Source of the DNA: Yersinia kristensenii
GTDB lineage: Bacteria; Pseudomonadota; Gammaproteobacteria; Enterobacterales; Enterobacteriaceae
Reading direction: 5' to 3'
NCBI RefSeq assembly: GCF_900460525.1
Contig: NZ_UHIY01000001.1
Coordinates: 2,666,001-2,730,000 of the forward strand
Length of the DNA: 64,000 bases
The notes below the pieces were generated by a model that saw nothing but the letters and a program-made list of their open reading frames with translations, ran no database searches and had not been told where the DNA came from. The position numbers and the translations under genes were made by a program. This document shows, piece after piece, positions 10,100 to 20,736 of the stretch (within the stretch, counting starts at the first letter, position 1; every line of letters begins with the position of its first letter).

Positions 10100-11123
10100 C
10101 AAAAAAACTCTCAGGTAAATTTTTTCCACACATCAGCATAGACAGTGTTTCTAGCTCCGGCCAGATTGACTGGCCATAGTCCTGTTTCAGGCGAACTTCT
10201 ATCTGTGCTAATAAATGCACAGCGTGTTGCAGTTGTTGCATGGAAAGGCGCTGTAGTGCTTGAGTCATCATCGGACGGCGATTTTGCCACACTTTGAATT
10301 GGTCAAATAAGGTTCTCAGTGGTACCTGTTCCATCCGGCGCTTTAGGGTTAACAACAGCAATAACTCGCGCTGAAGGGTGCGCAGTAAAATAACGGGCTC
10401 ACTGTCTTCCTGCTGCAACTGTTGCAGAATATGCCAGGCGCGTTTGCTTTTCCCAGCCAGTAAGGCATCAAGCCAGTGATAAGGGGTGAAATGTGCGGCG
10501 TCGTTGACGGCGTGCTCTACTTTGGGCAGTGTCAGTTTGCCGTCAGGATAAAGCAACGAGAGCCGTTCCAATGCCTGTGATAACGCCAGCAGGTTACCTT
10601 CATAGCAGTAGCAAAGTAGCTGAACGGCGGCATCGTCTACCTCCAGATTCAGATTTTTGGCGCGAGCACTTACCCAGCGGGGAAGCTGTGCTTGCTCTGG
10701 TGTCTGGCAACTGACAAAAACACCATTTTGGCTGAGGGCTTTAAACCAGGCGCTGTTTTCTTGCGCTTTAGTGAGCTTATTGGCGCGCAATATCAGCAAT
10801 ATATCTGGGTGTAGCAAGCTGGATAATTTGACCAGTTGCTCATTCATCGGCGCAGTCAACCCACTGTCTGGGAAGCTCAATAGCAGTGTCTGGCGGCTGG
10901 CAAATAAGCTCAACGCCTGGCAAAGACTAAAAATATTGTCCCATTCAGTGTGAGCATCCAGCGCGAAACTGAAATGCTCAGTGAAATCATGTGAAGTTGC
11001 TACACGGCGAATATGGTCTTGGCTTTCCTGTAACAATAAGGGTTCGTTACCACATAACAGATAACAAGCACGCAGCCCCTCATGGAGCTGCGCGACAAGT
11101 TGTTCAGGATAAACTCGGATCAT
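10089..11123 (-). CDS. holA: DNA polymerase III subunit delta
   Basis: Clamp-loader wrench subunit that opens the beta sliding clamp during chromosome replication. At 344 residues it matches E. coli HolA (343). Recognisable points are the start [13 protein letters not shown], the beta-clamp-binding region with S-L-F-A-S-R near residue 72, and the conserved all-helical C-terminal collar domain. The start ATG overlaps the lptE stop by four bases (ATGA), and its end overlaps nadD, so lptE-holA-nadD form one translationally coupled unit. Confidence 0.96.
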   Translation of the reverse strand: MIRVYPEQLVAQLHEGLRACYLLCGNEPLLLQESQDHIRRVATSHDFTEHFSFALDAHTEWDNIFSLCQALSLFASRQTLLLSFPDSGLTAPMNEQLVKLSSLLHPDILLILRANKLTKAQENSAWFKALSQNGVFVSCQTPEQAQLPRWVSARAKNLNLEVDDAAVQLLCYCYEGNLLALSQALERLSLLYPDGKLTLPKVEHAVNDAAHFTPYHWLDALLAGKSKRAWHILQQLQQEDSEPVILLRTLQRELLLLLTLKRRMEQVPLRTLFDQFKVWQNRRPMMTQALQRLSMQQLQHAVHLLAQIEVRLKQDYGQSIWPELETLSMLMCGKNLPESFFDAE

Positions 11124-11743
11124 TGGGCCGGGGTACTGATGGCAGGTGCGCCAATGTTGATTTCTTCGACAGCCGCCGTTTTAGCGGCACCAGTGGCAGT
11201 ATCACTGTTCTTCAGTGCATCGCCATTTTCCCGCGCGTTTTTCACTTCCGCAGCATGCACAACTAAGAGCTTACGCACTAACTGTTGAGCCGCCTGATCA
11301 CGCATTTCTTGACGTAAAACCTCGGCTTCAGCCGCTTTCGCCAGCGCGGTTAACGGGTTATCGAAGAAAGTACGGAAGATACTGACCTGTACTGGGTAAA
11401 TATCATGACCTGGAATCAGGACTTGCGCCTGTACATGCAGCACTAACTGATACTCAGCCGTCACACCGTTACGGAAGATGGACACTGTATTCTGACTCTG
11501 GGATGAGCCAATAATCCGCAGTATCGGTAGGTCCTTACGCATCGGGTCATCAACAATAGTGACGTTACTTAAACGCAATTGTTGGCGTATCGCACGAGTT
11601 AACGGGCCATAAGGGTCACTACTTTCCAGCAACAGTTTTTGTAGCTCAGGTGGCACCTGAGTGGTGCCCCGCAAATTAAAGCCACAGCCAGCGGTGACTA
11701 GCACCGCCAACCCCAGCAACAACGTCAGAATACGATGTCGCAC
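11120..11743 (-). CDS. lptE: LPS-assembly lipoprotein LptE
   Basis: Outer-membrane lipoprotein that plugs the LptD barrel and helps insert lipopolysaccharide into the outer leaflet. The signal peptide ends with lipobox V-T-A-G-C, giving lipidated Cys20, followed by G-F-N-L-R-G as in the family. 207 residues, with an Ala/Thr/Lys-rich C-terminal tail. The start is GTG at 11743 with a strong GGAGGAG immediately upstream. It lies 14 bp after leuS and overlaps holA by four bases. Confidence 0.96.
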   Translation of the reverse strand: MRHRILTLLLGLAVLVTAGCGFNLRGTTQVPPELQKLLLESSDPYGPLTRAIRQQLRLSNVTIVDDPMRKDLPILRIIGSSQSQNTVSIFRNGVTAEYQLVLHVQAQVLIPGHDIYPVQVSIFRTFFDNPLTALAKAAEAEVLRQEMRDQAAQQLVRKLLVVHAAEVKNARENGDALKNSDTATGAAKTAAVEEINIGAPAISTPAQ

Positions 11744-11757
11744 AACTCCTCCTTGTC

Positions 11758-14340
11758 TTAACCCACAACCAGGTTAAGCAGTTTGCCTGGGACATAGATG
11801 ACTTTACGCACAGTAACGCCATCCAGGTATTTAGCCACCAAGTGCTCTTGGCCAGCGCGCTCACGTACTTGCTGCTCAGTGGCATCGGCAGGCACAGTAA
11901 TTCGGCCCCGCACTTTACCATTAACCTGAATGACCACTAATTTAGAGTCTTCGACCATCGCGTGTTCATCTGCAATTGGCCATGGTGCGATATCAATATC
12001 ACCTTCGCCACCCAGAGCTTGCCATAAGCTGAAGCAAACGTGAGGGGTGAATGGATATAGCATACGCACCACTGCCAGCAATGCTTCTTGCAGCAGCGCT
12101 CGGTCTTGCTCGGTTTCCTGAGGTGCGCGGCCCAGCTTGTTCATCAACTCCATCACTGCCGCAATGGCGGTGTTGAAAGTTTGACGGCGGCCTACGTCAT
12201 CAGTGACTTTGGCAATTGTTTTGTGCAACTCACGACGCAAGGATTTTTGCTCTTCCGTCAGGTTGGCGATATCCAGTGCTGCTACCGGCCCTTTTGTGGT
12301 GTGGTCAAACACCAAGCGCCAGACGCGTTTCAGGAAGCGGTTAGCCCCTTCAACACCAGACTCCTGCCACTCCAGCGTCATTTCTGCTGGTGAAGCAAAC
12401 ATCATAAACAGGCGCACGGTGTCGGCACCGTATTTCTCTACCATGACTTGCGGGTCGATACCGTTATTTTTCGATTTCGACATTTTGCTCATACCGGCGT
12501 AAACCAGCTCATGGCCTTCGGCATCTGCCGCTTTAATAATCCGGCCTTTGTCATCACGCTCGACAATAGCATCAGCGGGAGAAACCCAGATCCGCTCACC
12601 GCTAGTGCCGGTGTAGTAGAAAGCATCTGCCAGCACCATACCCTGACACAGCAGGCGCTTTGCGGGTTCATCTGAATTCACCAGACCGGCATCGCGCAGC
12701 AGTTTGTGGAAGAAGCGGAAGTACATCAGGTGCATGATGGCATGCTCAATCCCGCCGATGTATTGATCGACTGGTAGCCAATAGTTAGCCGCTGCCGGAT
12801 CCAGCATCCCTTCATCATATTGTGGGCAGGTGTAGCGCGCGTAATACCAGGAAGATTCCATAAAGGTATCGAAAGTATCGGTTTCACGCAGGCCAGGCAT
12901 ACCATTGACAGTAGTTTTAGCCCACTCAGGATCGGCCTTGATTGGGCTGGTAATACCATCCATGACGACATCTTCCGGCAGGATAACCGGCAGTTGATCT
13001 TCAGGTGTCGGCACTACGGTACCGTCTTCCAGAGTCACCATTGGGATAGGCGCACCCCAATAACGTTGACGGGATACACCCCAGTCACGCAGGCGATAAT
13101 TGACTTTGCGCTGACCGACACCCAGTGCCACCAGTTTGTCAGCGATAGCATTGAAGCCATCTTCATAATTCAGACCATCAAATTCACCCGAGTTAAACAG
13201 AGTGCCTTTTTCGGTCATAGCTTCCTGACTCAAGTCGGGTTCACTGCCATCAGCCGTCAAAATAACCGGTTTGATGGGCAGGTTATATTTGGTCGCAAAT
13301 TCCCAGTCACGAGCATCGTGGCCTGGAACCGCCATGACTGCGCCGGTGCCGTAATCCATCAAGACAAAGTTAGCCGCCCAGATAGGCAGTTTTTCACCCG
13401 TCAGTGGATGGATGGCATATAGGCCGGTTGCCATGCCTTTTTTCTCCATCGTGGCCATTTCAGCTTCGGCAACTTTGGTATTGCGGCATTCAGCGACAAA
13501 ATCAGCCAGTGCCGGATTGGTGGCCGCGGCTTGCAATGACAATGGATGGCCCGCAGCAACCGCCAGGTAGGTCACACCCATAAAGGTGTCTGGGCGAGTG
13601 GTGTAGACGGAGAGTTTCTCTTCGCTATCGGCGACAGCGAAAACGATATCAACCCCTTCAGAGCGGCCAATCCAGTTACGTTGCATGGTCTTAACTTGTT
13701 CTGGCCAGCTTTCCAGCGTGTCCAGGTCATTAAGTAACTGATCAGCATAATCGGTGATTTTAATGAACCACTGTGGAATTTCTTTGCGTTCCACTTTGGT
13801 GTCACAGCGCCAGCAGCAGCCGTCGATCACTTGTTCATTTGCCAGAACAGTCAGATCGTGTGGGCACCAGTTAACCGCGGAGGTCTTTTTGTAGACCATG
13901 CCTTTTTCATACAACTTGGTGAAGAACCACTGTTCCCAACGGTAATAATCAGGTTTACAGGTGGCAATCTCGCGATCCCAGTCATAGCCGAAGCCCAGTA
14001 ACTTTAACTGGTTCTTCATGTATTCAATGTTGTCGTAAGTCCAAGGGGCGGGGGCAGTATTGTTTTTTACCGCCGCGCCTTCAGCTGGCAGACCAAATGC
14101 ATCCCAGCCGATAGGCTGTAACACGTTTTTGCCCAGCATGCGCTGGTAACGGGAGATAACATCACCAATGGTGTAGTTACGAACGTGCCCCATATGTAGG
14201 CGTCCTGACGGATACGGCAGCATGGATAGGCAGTAATATTTTTCTTTGCTGGTATCTTCAGTGACTTTAAAAGTTTGCTTCTCTTGCCAGTGAAGCTGTA
14301 CTTGCGTTTCGATATCTTCTGGGCGGTATTGCTCTTGCAT
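11758..14340 (-). CDS. leuS: Leucyl-tRNA synthetase
   Basis: Class I aminoacyl-tRNA synthetase charging tRNA-Leu. It shows the HIGH-type motif H49-M-G-H52 after P-Y-P-S-G-R-L, a CP1 editing domain in the middle ([10 protein letters not shown] near residue 250), and the K-M-S-K-S motif near residue 620. 860 residues equals the E. coli enzyme. It heads the leuS-lptE-holA-nadD operon; a 365-bp divergent region separates it from the zinc-ribbon gene upstream. Confidence 0.98.
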   Translation of the reverse strand: MQEQYRPEDIETQVQLHWQEKQTFKVTEDTSKEKYYCLSMLPYPSGRLHMGHVRNYTIGDVISRYQRMLGKNVLQPIGWDAFGLPAEGAAVKNNTAPAPWTYDNIEYMKNQLKLLGFGYDWDREIATCKPDYYRWEQWFFTKLYEKGMVYKKTSAVNWCPHDLTVLANEQVIDGCCWRCDTKVERKEIPQWFIKITDYADQLLNDLDTLESWPEQVKTMQRNWIGRSEGVDIVFAVADSEEKLSVYTTRPDTFMGVTYLAVAAGHPLSLQAAATNPALADFVAECRNTKVAEAEMATMEKKGMATGLYAIHPLTGEKLPIWAANFVLMDYGTGAVMAVPGHDARDWEFATKYNLPIKPVILTADGSEPDLSQEAMTEKGTLFNSGEFDGLNYEDGFNAIADKLVALGVGQRKVNYRLRDWGVSRQRYWGAPIPMVTLEDGTVVPTPEDQLPVILPEDVVMDGITSPIKADPEWAKTTVNGMPGLRETDTFDTFMESSWYYARYTCPQYDEGMLDPAAANYWLPVDQYIGGIEHAIMHLMYFRFFHKLLRDAGLVNSDEPAKRLLCQGMVLADAFYYTGTSGERIWVSPADAIVERDDKGRIIKAADAEGHELVYAGMSKMSKSKNNGIDPQVMVEKYGADTVRLFMMFASPAEMTLEWQESGVEGANRFLKRVWRLVFDHTTKGPVAALDIANLTEEQKSLRRELHKTIAKVTDDVGRRQTFNTAIAAVMELMNKLGRAPQETEQDRALLQEALLAVVRMLYPFTPHVCFSLWQALGGEGDIDIAPWPIADEHAMVEDSKLVVIQVNGKVRGRITVPADATEQQVRERAGQEHLVAKYLDGVTVRKVIYVPGKLLNLVVG

Positions 14341-14705
14341 GGCGGCCGGTGGTCCTATAGTGAAAAACAGCTACGCCTGTAGCATCATCTGTTTCATATC
14401 ATAAAGAGAGATCCGCATAGCATAGCTGATAAGCGGCAGCGGCAACAACACTCTGCATCCTACAGGAGGCATTTTCTGCGCAGTGACTGGCAGAAATCAT
14501 CAAAGTGGCGCGAGAACAACCTGATGATGACGTGACTTCAGTCATTTACGACTAAAATAATTAACGTTAGCTTTAATATCAGAGTCAGTACCTGCAGATA
14601 ACAAGAACGAGGTAAGTAAAGAAGGCGCTTTATCCCTATTTTCTTTGTCACAACTTTTGCTTTATCACAATTTGCTTCATCACAATCGTGGATCGAGGAG
14701 ACTGT
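14341..14705. other. Divergent intergenic region between leuS and the zinc-ribbon gene
   Basis: This 365-bp gap must hold the promoters of leuS (minus) and of the zinc-ribbon gene (plus). The only structure seen is a run of direct repeats at 14640-14685 (listed separately) and the GAGGAG ribosome-binding site at 14695-14700. No convincing extra gene was found on either strand. Confidence 0.6.
14640..14685 (+). repeat. Three short direct repeats before the zinc-ribbon gene
   Basis: Two adjacent 15-bp units (14656-14670 TTTGCTTTATCACAA and 14671-14685 TTTGCTTCATCACAA) differ at one base; a more diverged third unit (14640-14653) precedes them. They lie just upstream of the ribosome-binding site and may be operator half-sites or a slipped-strand duplication. 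Confidence 0.6.
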
Positions 14706-15188
14706 ATGAACAAGGTAGCTCAATATTATCGTGAGTTGGTAGCATCACTCACTGAACGCTTGAAAAATGGTGAACGTGATATCGATAAGCTGGTGGACAG
14801 CGCTGAGCGGCGGTTAGATGCGGTAGAAGATTTAACCCGCAGTGAAGTTGAGCAAATTACTCAGGCGGTGCGGCGGGATCTGGAAGAGTTTGCTCGGAGC
14901 TATGAAGAAAGTAAGGATGAATTTACTGATAGTGTATTTATGCGGGTTATCAAAGAAAGTTTATGGCAGGAGCTGGCTGATATCACCGACAAAACGCAAT
15001 TGGAGTGGCGTGAGGTGTTTAAAGATGTCAGTCATCATGGGGTTTATCATAGTGGAGAGGTGGTCGGGTTAGGGAACCTGGTCTGTGAAAAATGCCATTA
15101 CCACCTGGCTTTTTATACCCCGGAAGTGTTGCCGCTTTGCCCTAAATGTGGCCATGACCAATTTAATCGCCGGCCTTTCCAGCCCTAA
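14706..15188 (+). CDS. ybeL: Zinc-ribbon-containing protein, YbeL family (DUF1451)
   Basis: Conserved enterobacterial protein of unknown function, 160 residues. The N-terminal two thirds are charged and predicted helical, with likely coiled coil (about residues 5-80). The C-terminus carries a rubredoxin-type zinc ribbon with two C-x-x-C knuckles: C-E-K-C and C-P-K-C-G. ATG at 14706 is chosen over an in-frame GTG-type start six codons upstream because GAGGAG sits five bases before it and the product then begins M-N-K-V-A-Q-Y-Y-R-E as in E. coli. It is transcribed towards rihA. Confidence 0.93.
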   Translation: MNKVAQYYRELVASLTERLKNGERDIDKLVDSAERRLDAVEDLTRSEVEQITQAVRRDLEEFARSYEESKDEFTDSVFMRVIKESLWQELADITDKTQLEWREVFKDVSHHGVYHSGEVVGLGNLVCEKCHYHLAFYTPEVLPLCPKCGHDQFNRRPFQP

Positions 15189-15209
15189 GGTTGAATTAGG
15201 CTAAACAGA

Positions 15210-15233
15210 GACACTCCGCGCGGGCGGAGTGTC
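15210..15233. terminator. Hairpin between convergent ybeL and rihA
   Basis: A 10-bp perfect GC-rich stem (15210-15219 with 15224-15233, GCGG loop) between two convergent genes. Neither side has a long T-run, so it could act in both directions with help from Rho. Confidence 0.6.
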
Positions 15234-15239
15234 AAAAGC

Positions 15240-16178
15240 TTATTCGCCGTAGCGGGCAATACGTTCGACCAGTAAATCAATAAATCCTTTTCGATCAATA
15301 TCCATCAGCACTTCTGCATTAGGTTTATTGCCAGTGAGTTGGTAATAATCGACCACTGTCATTCCTTGGGTATATTCACCACGAGTTTCGATACCGACCC
15401 AACGTTCAATACTGGTGAATAATTCCGGCGCCAATAACCAGGCGATGGTGCAAGGATCATGTAATGGCGCGCCTTGAAAACCCCAGCGCTCCTGCCGGTG
15501 ATACAACATAAAGAAATCCAATAAGCCCGCGACGACCTCAGCTATGGGGTTATCCAACTGACGAATTCTGTCAATGTCCGCGTCCATTACTTGTGCTTGA
15601 TGAGTGACATCCAACCCCGCCATGGTAATAGGGATACCCGATTTAAAGACGCGATCAGCTGCTTCGGGATCAACAAAAATGTTAAATTCAGCCGCTGGCG
15701 TCCAGTTTCCTAACATCACCGCACCGCCCATGATGACGATACGGTCTATTTTGGCCGCCAGTGCACCATGGCCGGCCAGCAATAAAGCGACGTTAGTCAG
15801 CGGGCCAGTTGCCACCAGGGTTACGGGATGAGGGCTGTCACGCAATATTCTCGCCATCAGCTCCACTGCATTTTCAGCTTGTGGCGCGAAGCTCGGATCA
15901 GGCAACGATGGGCCATCTAAGCCACTTTCGCCGTGAACATTGTCAGCAATAATCAGTTCGCGCAGCAGCGGCTTTAATGCACCCCCTGCCACTGGAATAT
16001 CCTGGCGCTCAAGTAACGTCAGAATACGCAGCGCATTACGCAAAGTTTTATCCGGGGTTTGGTTGCCGGCACAAGTGGTCACGGCTTGTACATTCAGTTC
16101 GGGGGAGGCCAGAGCCAAAATCAGCGCAATAGCATCGTCATGACCGGGGTCGCAATCAATGATAATAGAGCGGGACAT
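15240..16178 (-). CDS. rihA: Pyrimidine-specific ribonucleoside hydrolase RihA
   Basis: Cleaves cytidine and uridine to base and ribose. The nucleoside-hydrolase calcium site D-C-D-P-G-H-D-D is at residues 9-16, and the active-site region G-A-P-L-H-D-P-C contains the catalytic-pocket histidine and aspartate near residue 240. ATG at 16178 (312 residues) is chosen over the adjacent GTG at 16181: AGAGG lies seven bases before the ATG. It follows the glutamate/aspartate importer, as in E. coli, but a 128-bp gap suggests independent regulation. Confidence 0.95.
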   Translation of the reverse strand: MSRSIIIDCDPGHDDAIALILALASPELNVQAVTTCAGNQTPDKTLRNALRILTLLERQDIPVAGGALKPLLRELIIADNVHGESGLDGPSLPDPSFAPQAENAVELMARILRDSPHPVTLVATGPLTNVALLLAGHGALAAKIDRIVIMGGAVMLGNWTPAAEFNIFVDPEAADRVFKSGIPITMAGLDVTHQAQVMDADIDRIRQLDNPIAEVVAGLLDFFMLYHRQERWGFQGAPLHDPCTIAWLLAPELFTSIERWVGIETRGEYTQGMTVVDYYQLTGNKPNAEVLMDIDRKGFIDLLVERIARYGE

Positions 16179-16306
16179 CACTTTTCCTCTTTAGTGGCAG
16201 CATTCCTTGGAGGATGCGCACAATAAAATGGATAAGCAATCTTGACGGGGGTAAAAAGAGAACCAGAGCAAATTTCCTCCCCCACTGGCGCAGGAGAGGA
16301 GGGCGG

Positions 16307-17032
16307 TTAATGCAGGATTTTTGCCAGGAAGTCTTTGGCTCGGTCAGATTTAGGATTGTTAAAGAAATCATCTTTGTTACTGTCTTCGACGATTTTTCCT
16401 TCATCCATAAAAATAACCCGGTTAGCCACTTTACGGGCAAAGCCCATTTCGTGAGTCACCACCATCATAGTCATGCCTTCTAGCGCCAGTTTGACCATCA
16501 CGTCCAGCACCTCGTTGATCATTTCTGGGTCAAGGGCGGAAGTGGGTTCGTCAAACAGCATGGCGATAGGGTCCATACACAGTGCACGGGCAATCGCCAC
16601 ACGCTGTTGCTGGCCACCAGATAATTGAGAGGGAAATTTATCTGCATGGGTGGTAAGGCCGACCCGCTCTAACAGCTTTAGCCCTTTTTCCCGCGCTTCT
16701 GTTTTATCGCGTTTGAGCACTTTGACTTGCGCCAGAGTCAGGTTTTCAATGATAGACAGGTGCGGGAACAGTTCAAAATGCTGGAACACCATGCCGACTT
16801 TGGAACGTAATTGCGCCAAGTTGGTGCCCTTATCATTCACAGCAATACCATTTACTGTAATGTTGCCTTTTTGAATAGGTTCCAGCCCATTAACAGTTTT
16901 GATTAAGGTCGATTTGCCTGAGCCCGAAGGGCCGCAGACCACCACGACCTCGCCTTTTTTTACTTCGGTGGTGCAGTCAGCCAGCACCTGAAAGTGGCCG
17001 TACCACTTAGAAACATTTTTCAGGGAAATCAT
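16307..17032 (-). CDS. gltL: Glutamate/aspartate ABC transporter ATP-binding protein
   Basis: ATPase of the periplasmic glutamate/aspartate importer. Walker [10 protein letters not shown] near residues 34-42, Q-loop Q-H-F-E near residue 85, signature L-S-G-G-Q-Q-Q-R near residue 137, Walker B M-L-F-D-E-P near residue 160, and the H-loop T-H-E near residue 195 are all intact. 241 residues. ATG at 17032 overlaps the gltK stop by one base; a TTG one codon upstream is less likely. Last gene of gltI-gltJ-gltK-gltL. Confidence 0.96.
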   Translation of the reverse strand: MISLKNVSKWYGHFQVLADCTTEVKKGEVVVVCGPSGSGKSTLIKTVNGLEPIQKGNITVNGIAVNDKGTNLAQLRSKVGMVFQHFELFPHLSIIENLTLAQVKVLKRDKTEAREKGLKLLERVGLTTHADKFPSQLSGGQQQRVAIARALCMDPIAMLFDEPTSALDPEMINEVLDVMVKLALEGMTMMVVTHEMGFARKVANRVIFMDEGKIVEDSNKDDFFNNPKSDRAKDFLAKILH

Positions 17033-17706
17033 CAAACAGTCCTTTTCTTCAAATAGTTAACCAGCATCGACGCGGAAAAACTGATAACGAAATACACCAA
17101 ACCGGCAAACAGCACCATTTCGACCTGAGTCCCGTCGCGCTCGCCAATGGTGGTCGCGGTGCGGAAGAAATCCGCCAGACTAAGGACATACACCAGCGAT
17201 GTATCCTGAAATAATACAATCCCTTGGGTTAACAGCAATGGCACCATGGCGCGGAAAGCCTGGGGCAGAATAACCAATCTCATTGACTGACCTTGGGTCA
17301 TGCCCAACGCCAGAGCTGCGGAGGATTGCCCACGAGAGATGCTTTGGATCCCGGCACGGATAATTTCTGAGTAATAAGCCGCTTCAAATAATGAAAAGGC
17401 TACCATGGCAGAGATTAAGCGAATATCAGTTTTTGGTGATAAGCCCAGCACATTTTGTAATAAGCTCGGGACCACCAGATAAAACCACAGCAGCACCATG
17501 ACCAACGGAATAGAGCGGAACACATTGACATAGGCGGTGGCGAACCAACGAATAGCTTTAATCGGCGATAGCCGCATCACGGCCAAAATCGTGCCCCAAA
17601 TAATCCCAAAGACAATGGCGATAAGGGTTATTTTGGCGGTAACGGCCAAACCTTGCAGCAGATATGGCAGGCTTGGGGCAATGGAACTCCAATCAAATTC
17701 GTACAT
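17032..17706 (-). CDS. gltK: Glutamate/aspartate ABC transporter permease GltK
   Basis: Inner-membrane permease of the HisM/polar-amino-acid family, 224 residues with about five membrane helices. The EAA loop that contacts the ATPase is visible as [13 protein letters not shown] near residues 120-140. It pairs with GltJ and GltL to import glutamate and aspartate delivered by GltI. Start ATG overlaps the gltJ stop by one base, and its own stop overlaps gltL, so translation is coupled. Confidence 0.96.
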   Translation of the reverse strand: MYEFDWSSIAPSLPYLLQGLAVTAKITLIAIVFGIIWGTILAVMRLSPIKAIRWFATAYVNVFRSIPLVMVLLWFYLVVPSLLQNVLGLSPKTDIRLISAMVAFSLFEAAYYSEIIRAGIQSISRGQSSAALALGMTQGQSMRLVILPQAFRAMVPLLLTQGIVLFQDTSLVYVLSLADFFRTATTIGERDGTQVEMVLFAGLVYFVISFSASMLVNYLKKRTV

Positions 17707-18446
17707 TATTTACTCCCCAGGTTGCCGGGCAACTGCACTTTCTTTTCAACTAATCGCATCAGCAACATGATCACGGCGTTAATCAGTACATAACCAAGGG
17801 TGATGGCAGTAAACGACTCATAGGCGTGAGCTGAATAATCCAGCAATTTCCCTGCTTGTGCCGCCATATCCACCAGCCCGATTGTTGATGCAATCGCTGA
17901 GTTTTTAACCAGGTTGAGCATTTCTGAGGTCATCGGGGGAATAATGACCCGATAAGCATTGGGCAATAAAACATAGCGGTAGGTCTGCGGCAGAGTTAAC
18001 CCCATTGCCAAACCTGCCGCTTTCTGACCTCGAGGCAGTGATTGAATCCCGGCACGTACTTGCTCACAAACACGGGCGACGGTAAATAAACCCAGACACA
18101 TCATTGATGAGAGAAAGAACTGTATATTCGGATCTAACTCACTTTTAAACCACATGCCAAGATTGGCCGGTAAAAGCTCAGGGACCACCAGATACCAGGT
18201 AAAGAATTGCACAATCAGCGGCACGTTACGGAACAGCTCGACGTAAGTGGCCCCGATGGTAGACAGAATGCGGTTAGGAACTGTTCTTAAAATCCCAAAT
18301 AACGAACCAACGAAGAAAGCGATAACCCAAGCGCACAAGGATAATGCGACAGTGACCTGAAAACCGGACCAAATCCAGCCGAAATAGGTGGTATTACCGA
18401 AAGGGGCAGGTTGCAAGAAAATGCCCCAGTTCCAGTCTATTGACAT
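17706..18446 (-). CDS. gltJ: Glutamate/aspartate ABC transporter permease GltJ
   Basis: Second permease subunit, 246 residues, with about five membrane helices and an EAA-type loop ([10 protein letters not shown] near residue 150). N-terminus [12 protein letters not shown] matches the family. The gene follows gltI after a 183-bp gap that carries a strong terminator-like stem, so gltJKL are expected to be expressed at a lower level than the abundant binding protein. Confidence 0.96.
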   Translation of the reverse strand: MSIDWNWGIFLQPAPFGNTTYFGWIWSGFQVTVALSLCAWVIAFFVGSLFGILRTVPNRILSTIGATYVELFRNVPLIVQFFTWYLVVPELLPANLGMWFKSELDPNIQFFLSSMMCLGLFTVARVCEQVRAGIQSLPRGQKAAGLAMGLTLPQTYRYVLLPNAYRVIIPPMTSEMLNLVKNSAIASTIGLVDMAAQAGKLLDYSAHAYESFTAITLGYVLINAVIMLLMRLVEKKVQLPGNLGSK

Positions 18447-18629
18447 AACAAACTCCCTTAAAAGGATGGATAAGCCACCCTGATGACTGATGATTCAATG
18501 CGTTGCGGCCTCCCGAGGGTTAACAAAAAAATGCGGAGTGGGGAACGGCCACCCCGCATTCATTTCCTGTATCCCGATCGGTCCATCATCAATCTGTAGG
18601 GTAGGCATCGCCCACCCTGATTATTATTG
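18447..18629 (-). ncRNA. sroC: Possible SroC-like sRNA region, gltI-gltJ intergenic
   Basis: In E. coli and Salmonella the gltI-gltJ intergenic stretch yields SroC, a stable RNA of about 160 nt that sponges the sRNA GcvB. Here the gap has the same place, similar length and a strong intrinsic terminator (18525-18560), so an equivalent 3'-end RNA is plausible. No base-level match to SroC was established; the call is positional. Confidence 0.4.
18525..18560 (-). terminator. Intrinsic terminator between gltI and gltJ
   Basis: Stem of 7 plus 4 base pairs with one A/C mismatch (18530-18541 region with 18549-18560), 7-nt loop, followed on the minus strand by a run of T residues (18525-18531 are A on the plus strand). 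It should partly stop gltI transcripts and set the ratio of binding protein to permease. Confidence 0.8.
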
Positions 18630-19544
18630 TTAGTTCAATGCTTTATCGTTAGGGGCTTTGAACAGCACCTTCATTTCATCAGACAGTGAGAAATTCAGGT
18701 TAAGATTTTTAGGTGGAATTGGATTTTTGAACCAACGATCAAAGGACTTCTCCGCCACACCAGAGGTTTGTGCGGAGGCAATGGTCTCATCCAGTAGAGC
18801 TTTAAAGGCTGGGTCGTTTTTACGCAGCATACAGCCGTAAGCTTCCTGAGATTGCGGAGTACCGACGATGTCCCACTGATCCGGTTTCTTGGCTTTCGCC
18901 CGCTCGCCAGCCAGCAAAGCATCATCCATCATAAAGGCCACTGCGCGGCCACTTTCCAAGGTACGGAAAGAGTCGCCGTGGTCTTTGGCGCTGATGATGC
19001 GCATGTTCATGTTGTCTTTTTCATTCAATTTATTAAGCAGAACTTCAGAGGTGGTTCCTGATGTGACGACTACAGGTTTCCCAGCCAAGTCTTTGAAATC
19101 TTTAATTTCAGAACCTTTTTTGGTCAGCAAACGGGTTCCGACAACAAAAATGGTGTTAGAGAATGCGGCTTGCTGCTGACGCTCGAGGTTATTAGTGGTG
19201 GAACCACACTCGAAATCAAAAGTCCCGTTTTGCAGCAGTGGAATACGGTTCTGTGAAGTGATTGGGATGAGTTTCACCTGTAGGTCAGGTGCATTAAGTT
19301 TTTTCTTGATCGCATCGACGATCAGATTGGAATAATCTTGTGAATAACCAACCACTTTCTGTTGATTATCATAATAAGAGAATGGAACGGAAGACTCACG
19401 GTGACCGACCACGATAACGCCGTTATCTTTGATCTTCTTCAGTGTGTCAGCAGACGCATCTGCCTTTGCTGCTTCTTCCGCTTGGGCTACACCACTTGCC
19501 ATCCCAGCTAATAGTAGCGCTAACGCCAATTTACGCATATGCAT
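18630..19544 (-). CDS. gltI: Glutamate/aspartate ABC transporter substrate-binding protein
   Basis: Periplasmic binding protein of the importer, 304 residues. A signal peptide (M-H-M-R-K-L-A-L-A-L-L-L-A-G-M-A-S-G-V-A, cleavage after A-Q-A near residue 22) precedes a class II solute-binding fold. The first of two close ATGs (19544) is supported by GGAG seven bases upstream. The leader contains an ACAACA stretch of the CA-rich kind that GcvB binds in gltI of Salmonella; this is suggestive only. First gene of the gltIJKL operon. Confidence 0.96.
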   Translation of the reverse strand: MHMRKLALALLLAGMASGVAQAEEAAKADASADTLKKIKDNGVIVVGHRESSVPFSYYDNQQKVVGYSQDYSNLIVDAIKKKLNAPDLQVKLIPITSQNRIPLLQNGTFDFECGSTTNNLERQQQAAFSNTIFVVGTRLLTKKGSEIKDFKDLAGKPVVVTSGTTSEVLLNKLNEKDNMNMRIISAKDHGDSFRTLESGRAVAFMMDDALLAGERAKAKKPDQWDIVGTPQSQEAYGCMLRKNDPAFKALLDETIASAQTSGVAEKSFDRWFKNPIPPKNLNLNFSLSDEMKVLFKAPNDKALN

Positions 19545-20134
19545 GGTCCAACTCCTTTAATGTTGTTTTTTACTTAATATTTTCTAACTCGATGTTGTGA
19601 TACTTAAAATGTAGTCATGTTAAAAACAAGAAATACCCAAAAATCGTCTTATTTTGTAGTGATTGCATAACCAGAGATATTTGTTGGTCAACCCGCTATT
19701 TTCATTGTTACTTGTATCAGATTATCTTTAAAAAATAGCAAATTGTTATGCAAATGATGAATAAATGTTTGTTTTTTGGGATGCAAATCGCACCAAATAG
19801 AGGCAATAAAACAGTATCGCACTATTACGGTGCGTGGTGCGCCCCATAAATGTGCGGGCCAATAACCGCTATTCCTTTATTCAAAACTGACCTTCGCCGA
19901 TTCACTGAGGTAATCCCCTTTGATGACTGAATGCAAGCTAGATATGGGGGAATAACTAACACTATTTGATTAGAAACGATGCAAGGTCTGTGCCAGACAA
20001 GGGAAAGTAGCGCGGATAAATAGCCCTGTTTATCAGGGCTATGAAATATTAAGCGAGGGAGGCGAGTTAATTACCCCGCAGCCAGTCATGAAATACTATC
20101 GATTAGCTTAAGTATCGGTCTGTTTAACAGCTGG
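19545..20134. other. 590-bp intergenic region upstream of gltI
   Basis: The part next to gltI is AT-rich and should hold its promoter. No reading frame with coding character was found on either strand. The only clear structure is an inverted repeat at 20020-20042. This is one of the largest gene-free stretches in the window. Confidence 0.6.
20020..20042. terminator. Hairpin downstream of the flavin-type oxidase-family gene
   Basis: A 9-bp perfect stem (20020-20028 with 20034-20042, 5-nt loop) lies about 93 bp beyond the stop of the minus-strand gene 20135-20719. After the stem the minus strand reads TTTATCC, so termination is plausible but weak. Confidence 0.45.
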
Positions 20135-20719
20135 TTAGCTTAACTGATGGTTATTGATAGCCAGATGAGCTTTAAAAACTTCCAGTGCGGTCGGAACATT
20201 TTCTTTGCCAATGTGCTTTTCTGGGTTCCACAAGTCAGCAAAGGTGATTGCACGACCACAGTGGATAAATACTTCATCGACTTCAATCACTAATACACTG
20301 CGAGCGGGGTGGCCGTTTTGGCTAAAACGTTCGCACAATTGTGGGTCGATAGATATTTTTGCCCGGCCATTCACCCGAAAACCTTCAGTCCAACCGGGGA
20401 TCAAGAACAAGATGCCGACAAAGGGGTTATGCAGCAAATTACGAATACCATCCAGGCGGTTATTGCCTGGTCTGTCTGGCAACATCAGTGTTTTGCTATC
20501 TTGCACATGAATAAAACCTGCTTCCCCCCCTTTGGGTGAACAGTCTATTCCGTTAGTGCCCAGAGTCCCCAAAACGGCGAAAGGTGCGGCGGCAATCAGC
20601 TTTCTAGCATAATCATCAATATGATCTATTTGTTTTTTCAACACATTCTGATTAGGCGAGGCGTAATGCTCACTTAATTGCGCTTCAGTCGTGAGGATAT
20701 ATTCAGGTTTCAATGGCAT
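20135..20719 (-). CDS. Pyridoxamine 5'-phosphate oxidase family (FMN-binding split barrel) protein
   Basis: 194-residue cytoplasmic protein of the PNPOx-like split-barrel group that binds FMN or related flavins; the substrate is unknown. Seen: a helical N-terminus, then F-A-V-L-G-T-L-G-T-N-G-I-D-C-S-P-K-G-G near residues 47-66, L-P-D-R-P-G-N-N-R-L-D near residue 80, and N-P-F-V-G-I-L-F-L-I-P-G near residue 100, which are typical of the family. It is not the pdxH enzyme. E. coli has no counterpart at this place between gltI and lnt, so it is an accessory insertion into the conserved order. Starts 18 bp after lnt's end and may be cotranscribed with it. Confidence 0.8.
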   Translation of the reverse strand: MPLKPEYILTTEAQLSEHYASPNQNVLKKQIDHIDDYARKLIAAAPFAVLGTLGTNGIDCSPKGGEAGFIHVQDSKTLMLPDRPGNNRLDGIRNLLHNPFVGILFLIPGWTEGFRVNGRAKISIDPQLCERFSQNGHPARSVLVIEVDEVFIHCGRAITFADLWNPEKHIGKENVPTALEVFKAHLAINNHQLS

Positions 20720-20736
20720 AAGGCGCTCAAGTTACT

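Noticed and set aside
14538..14723. 61-codon minus-strand frame upstream of leuS
   Set aside because: It overlaps the start of the well-supported zinc-ribbon gene and the direct repeats; no family resemblance.
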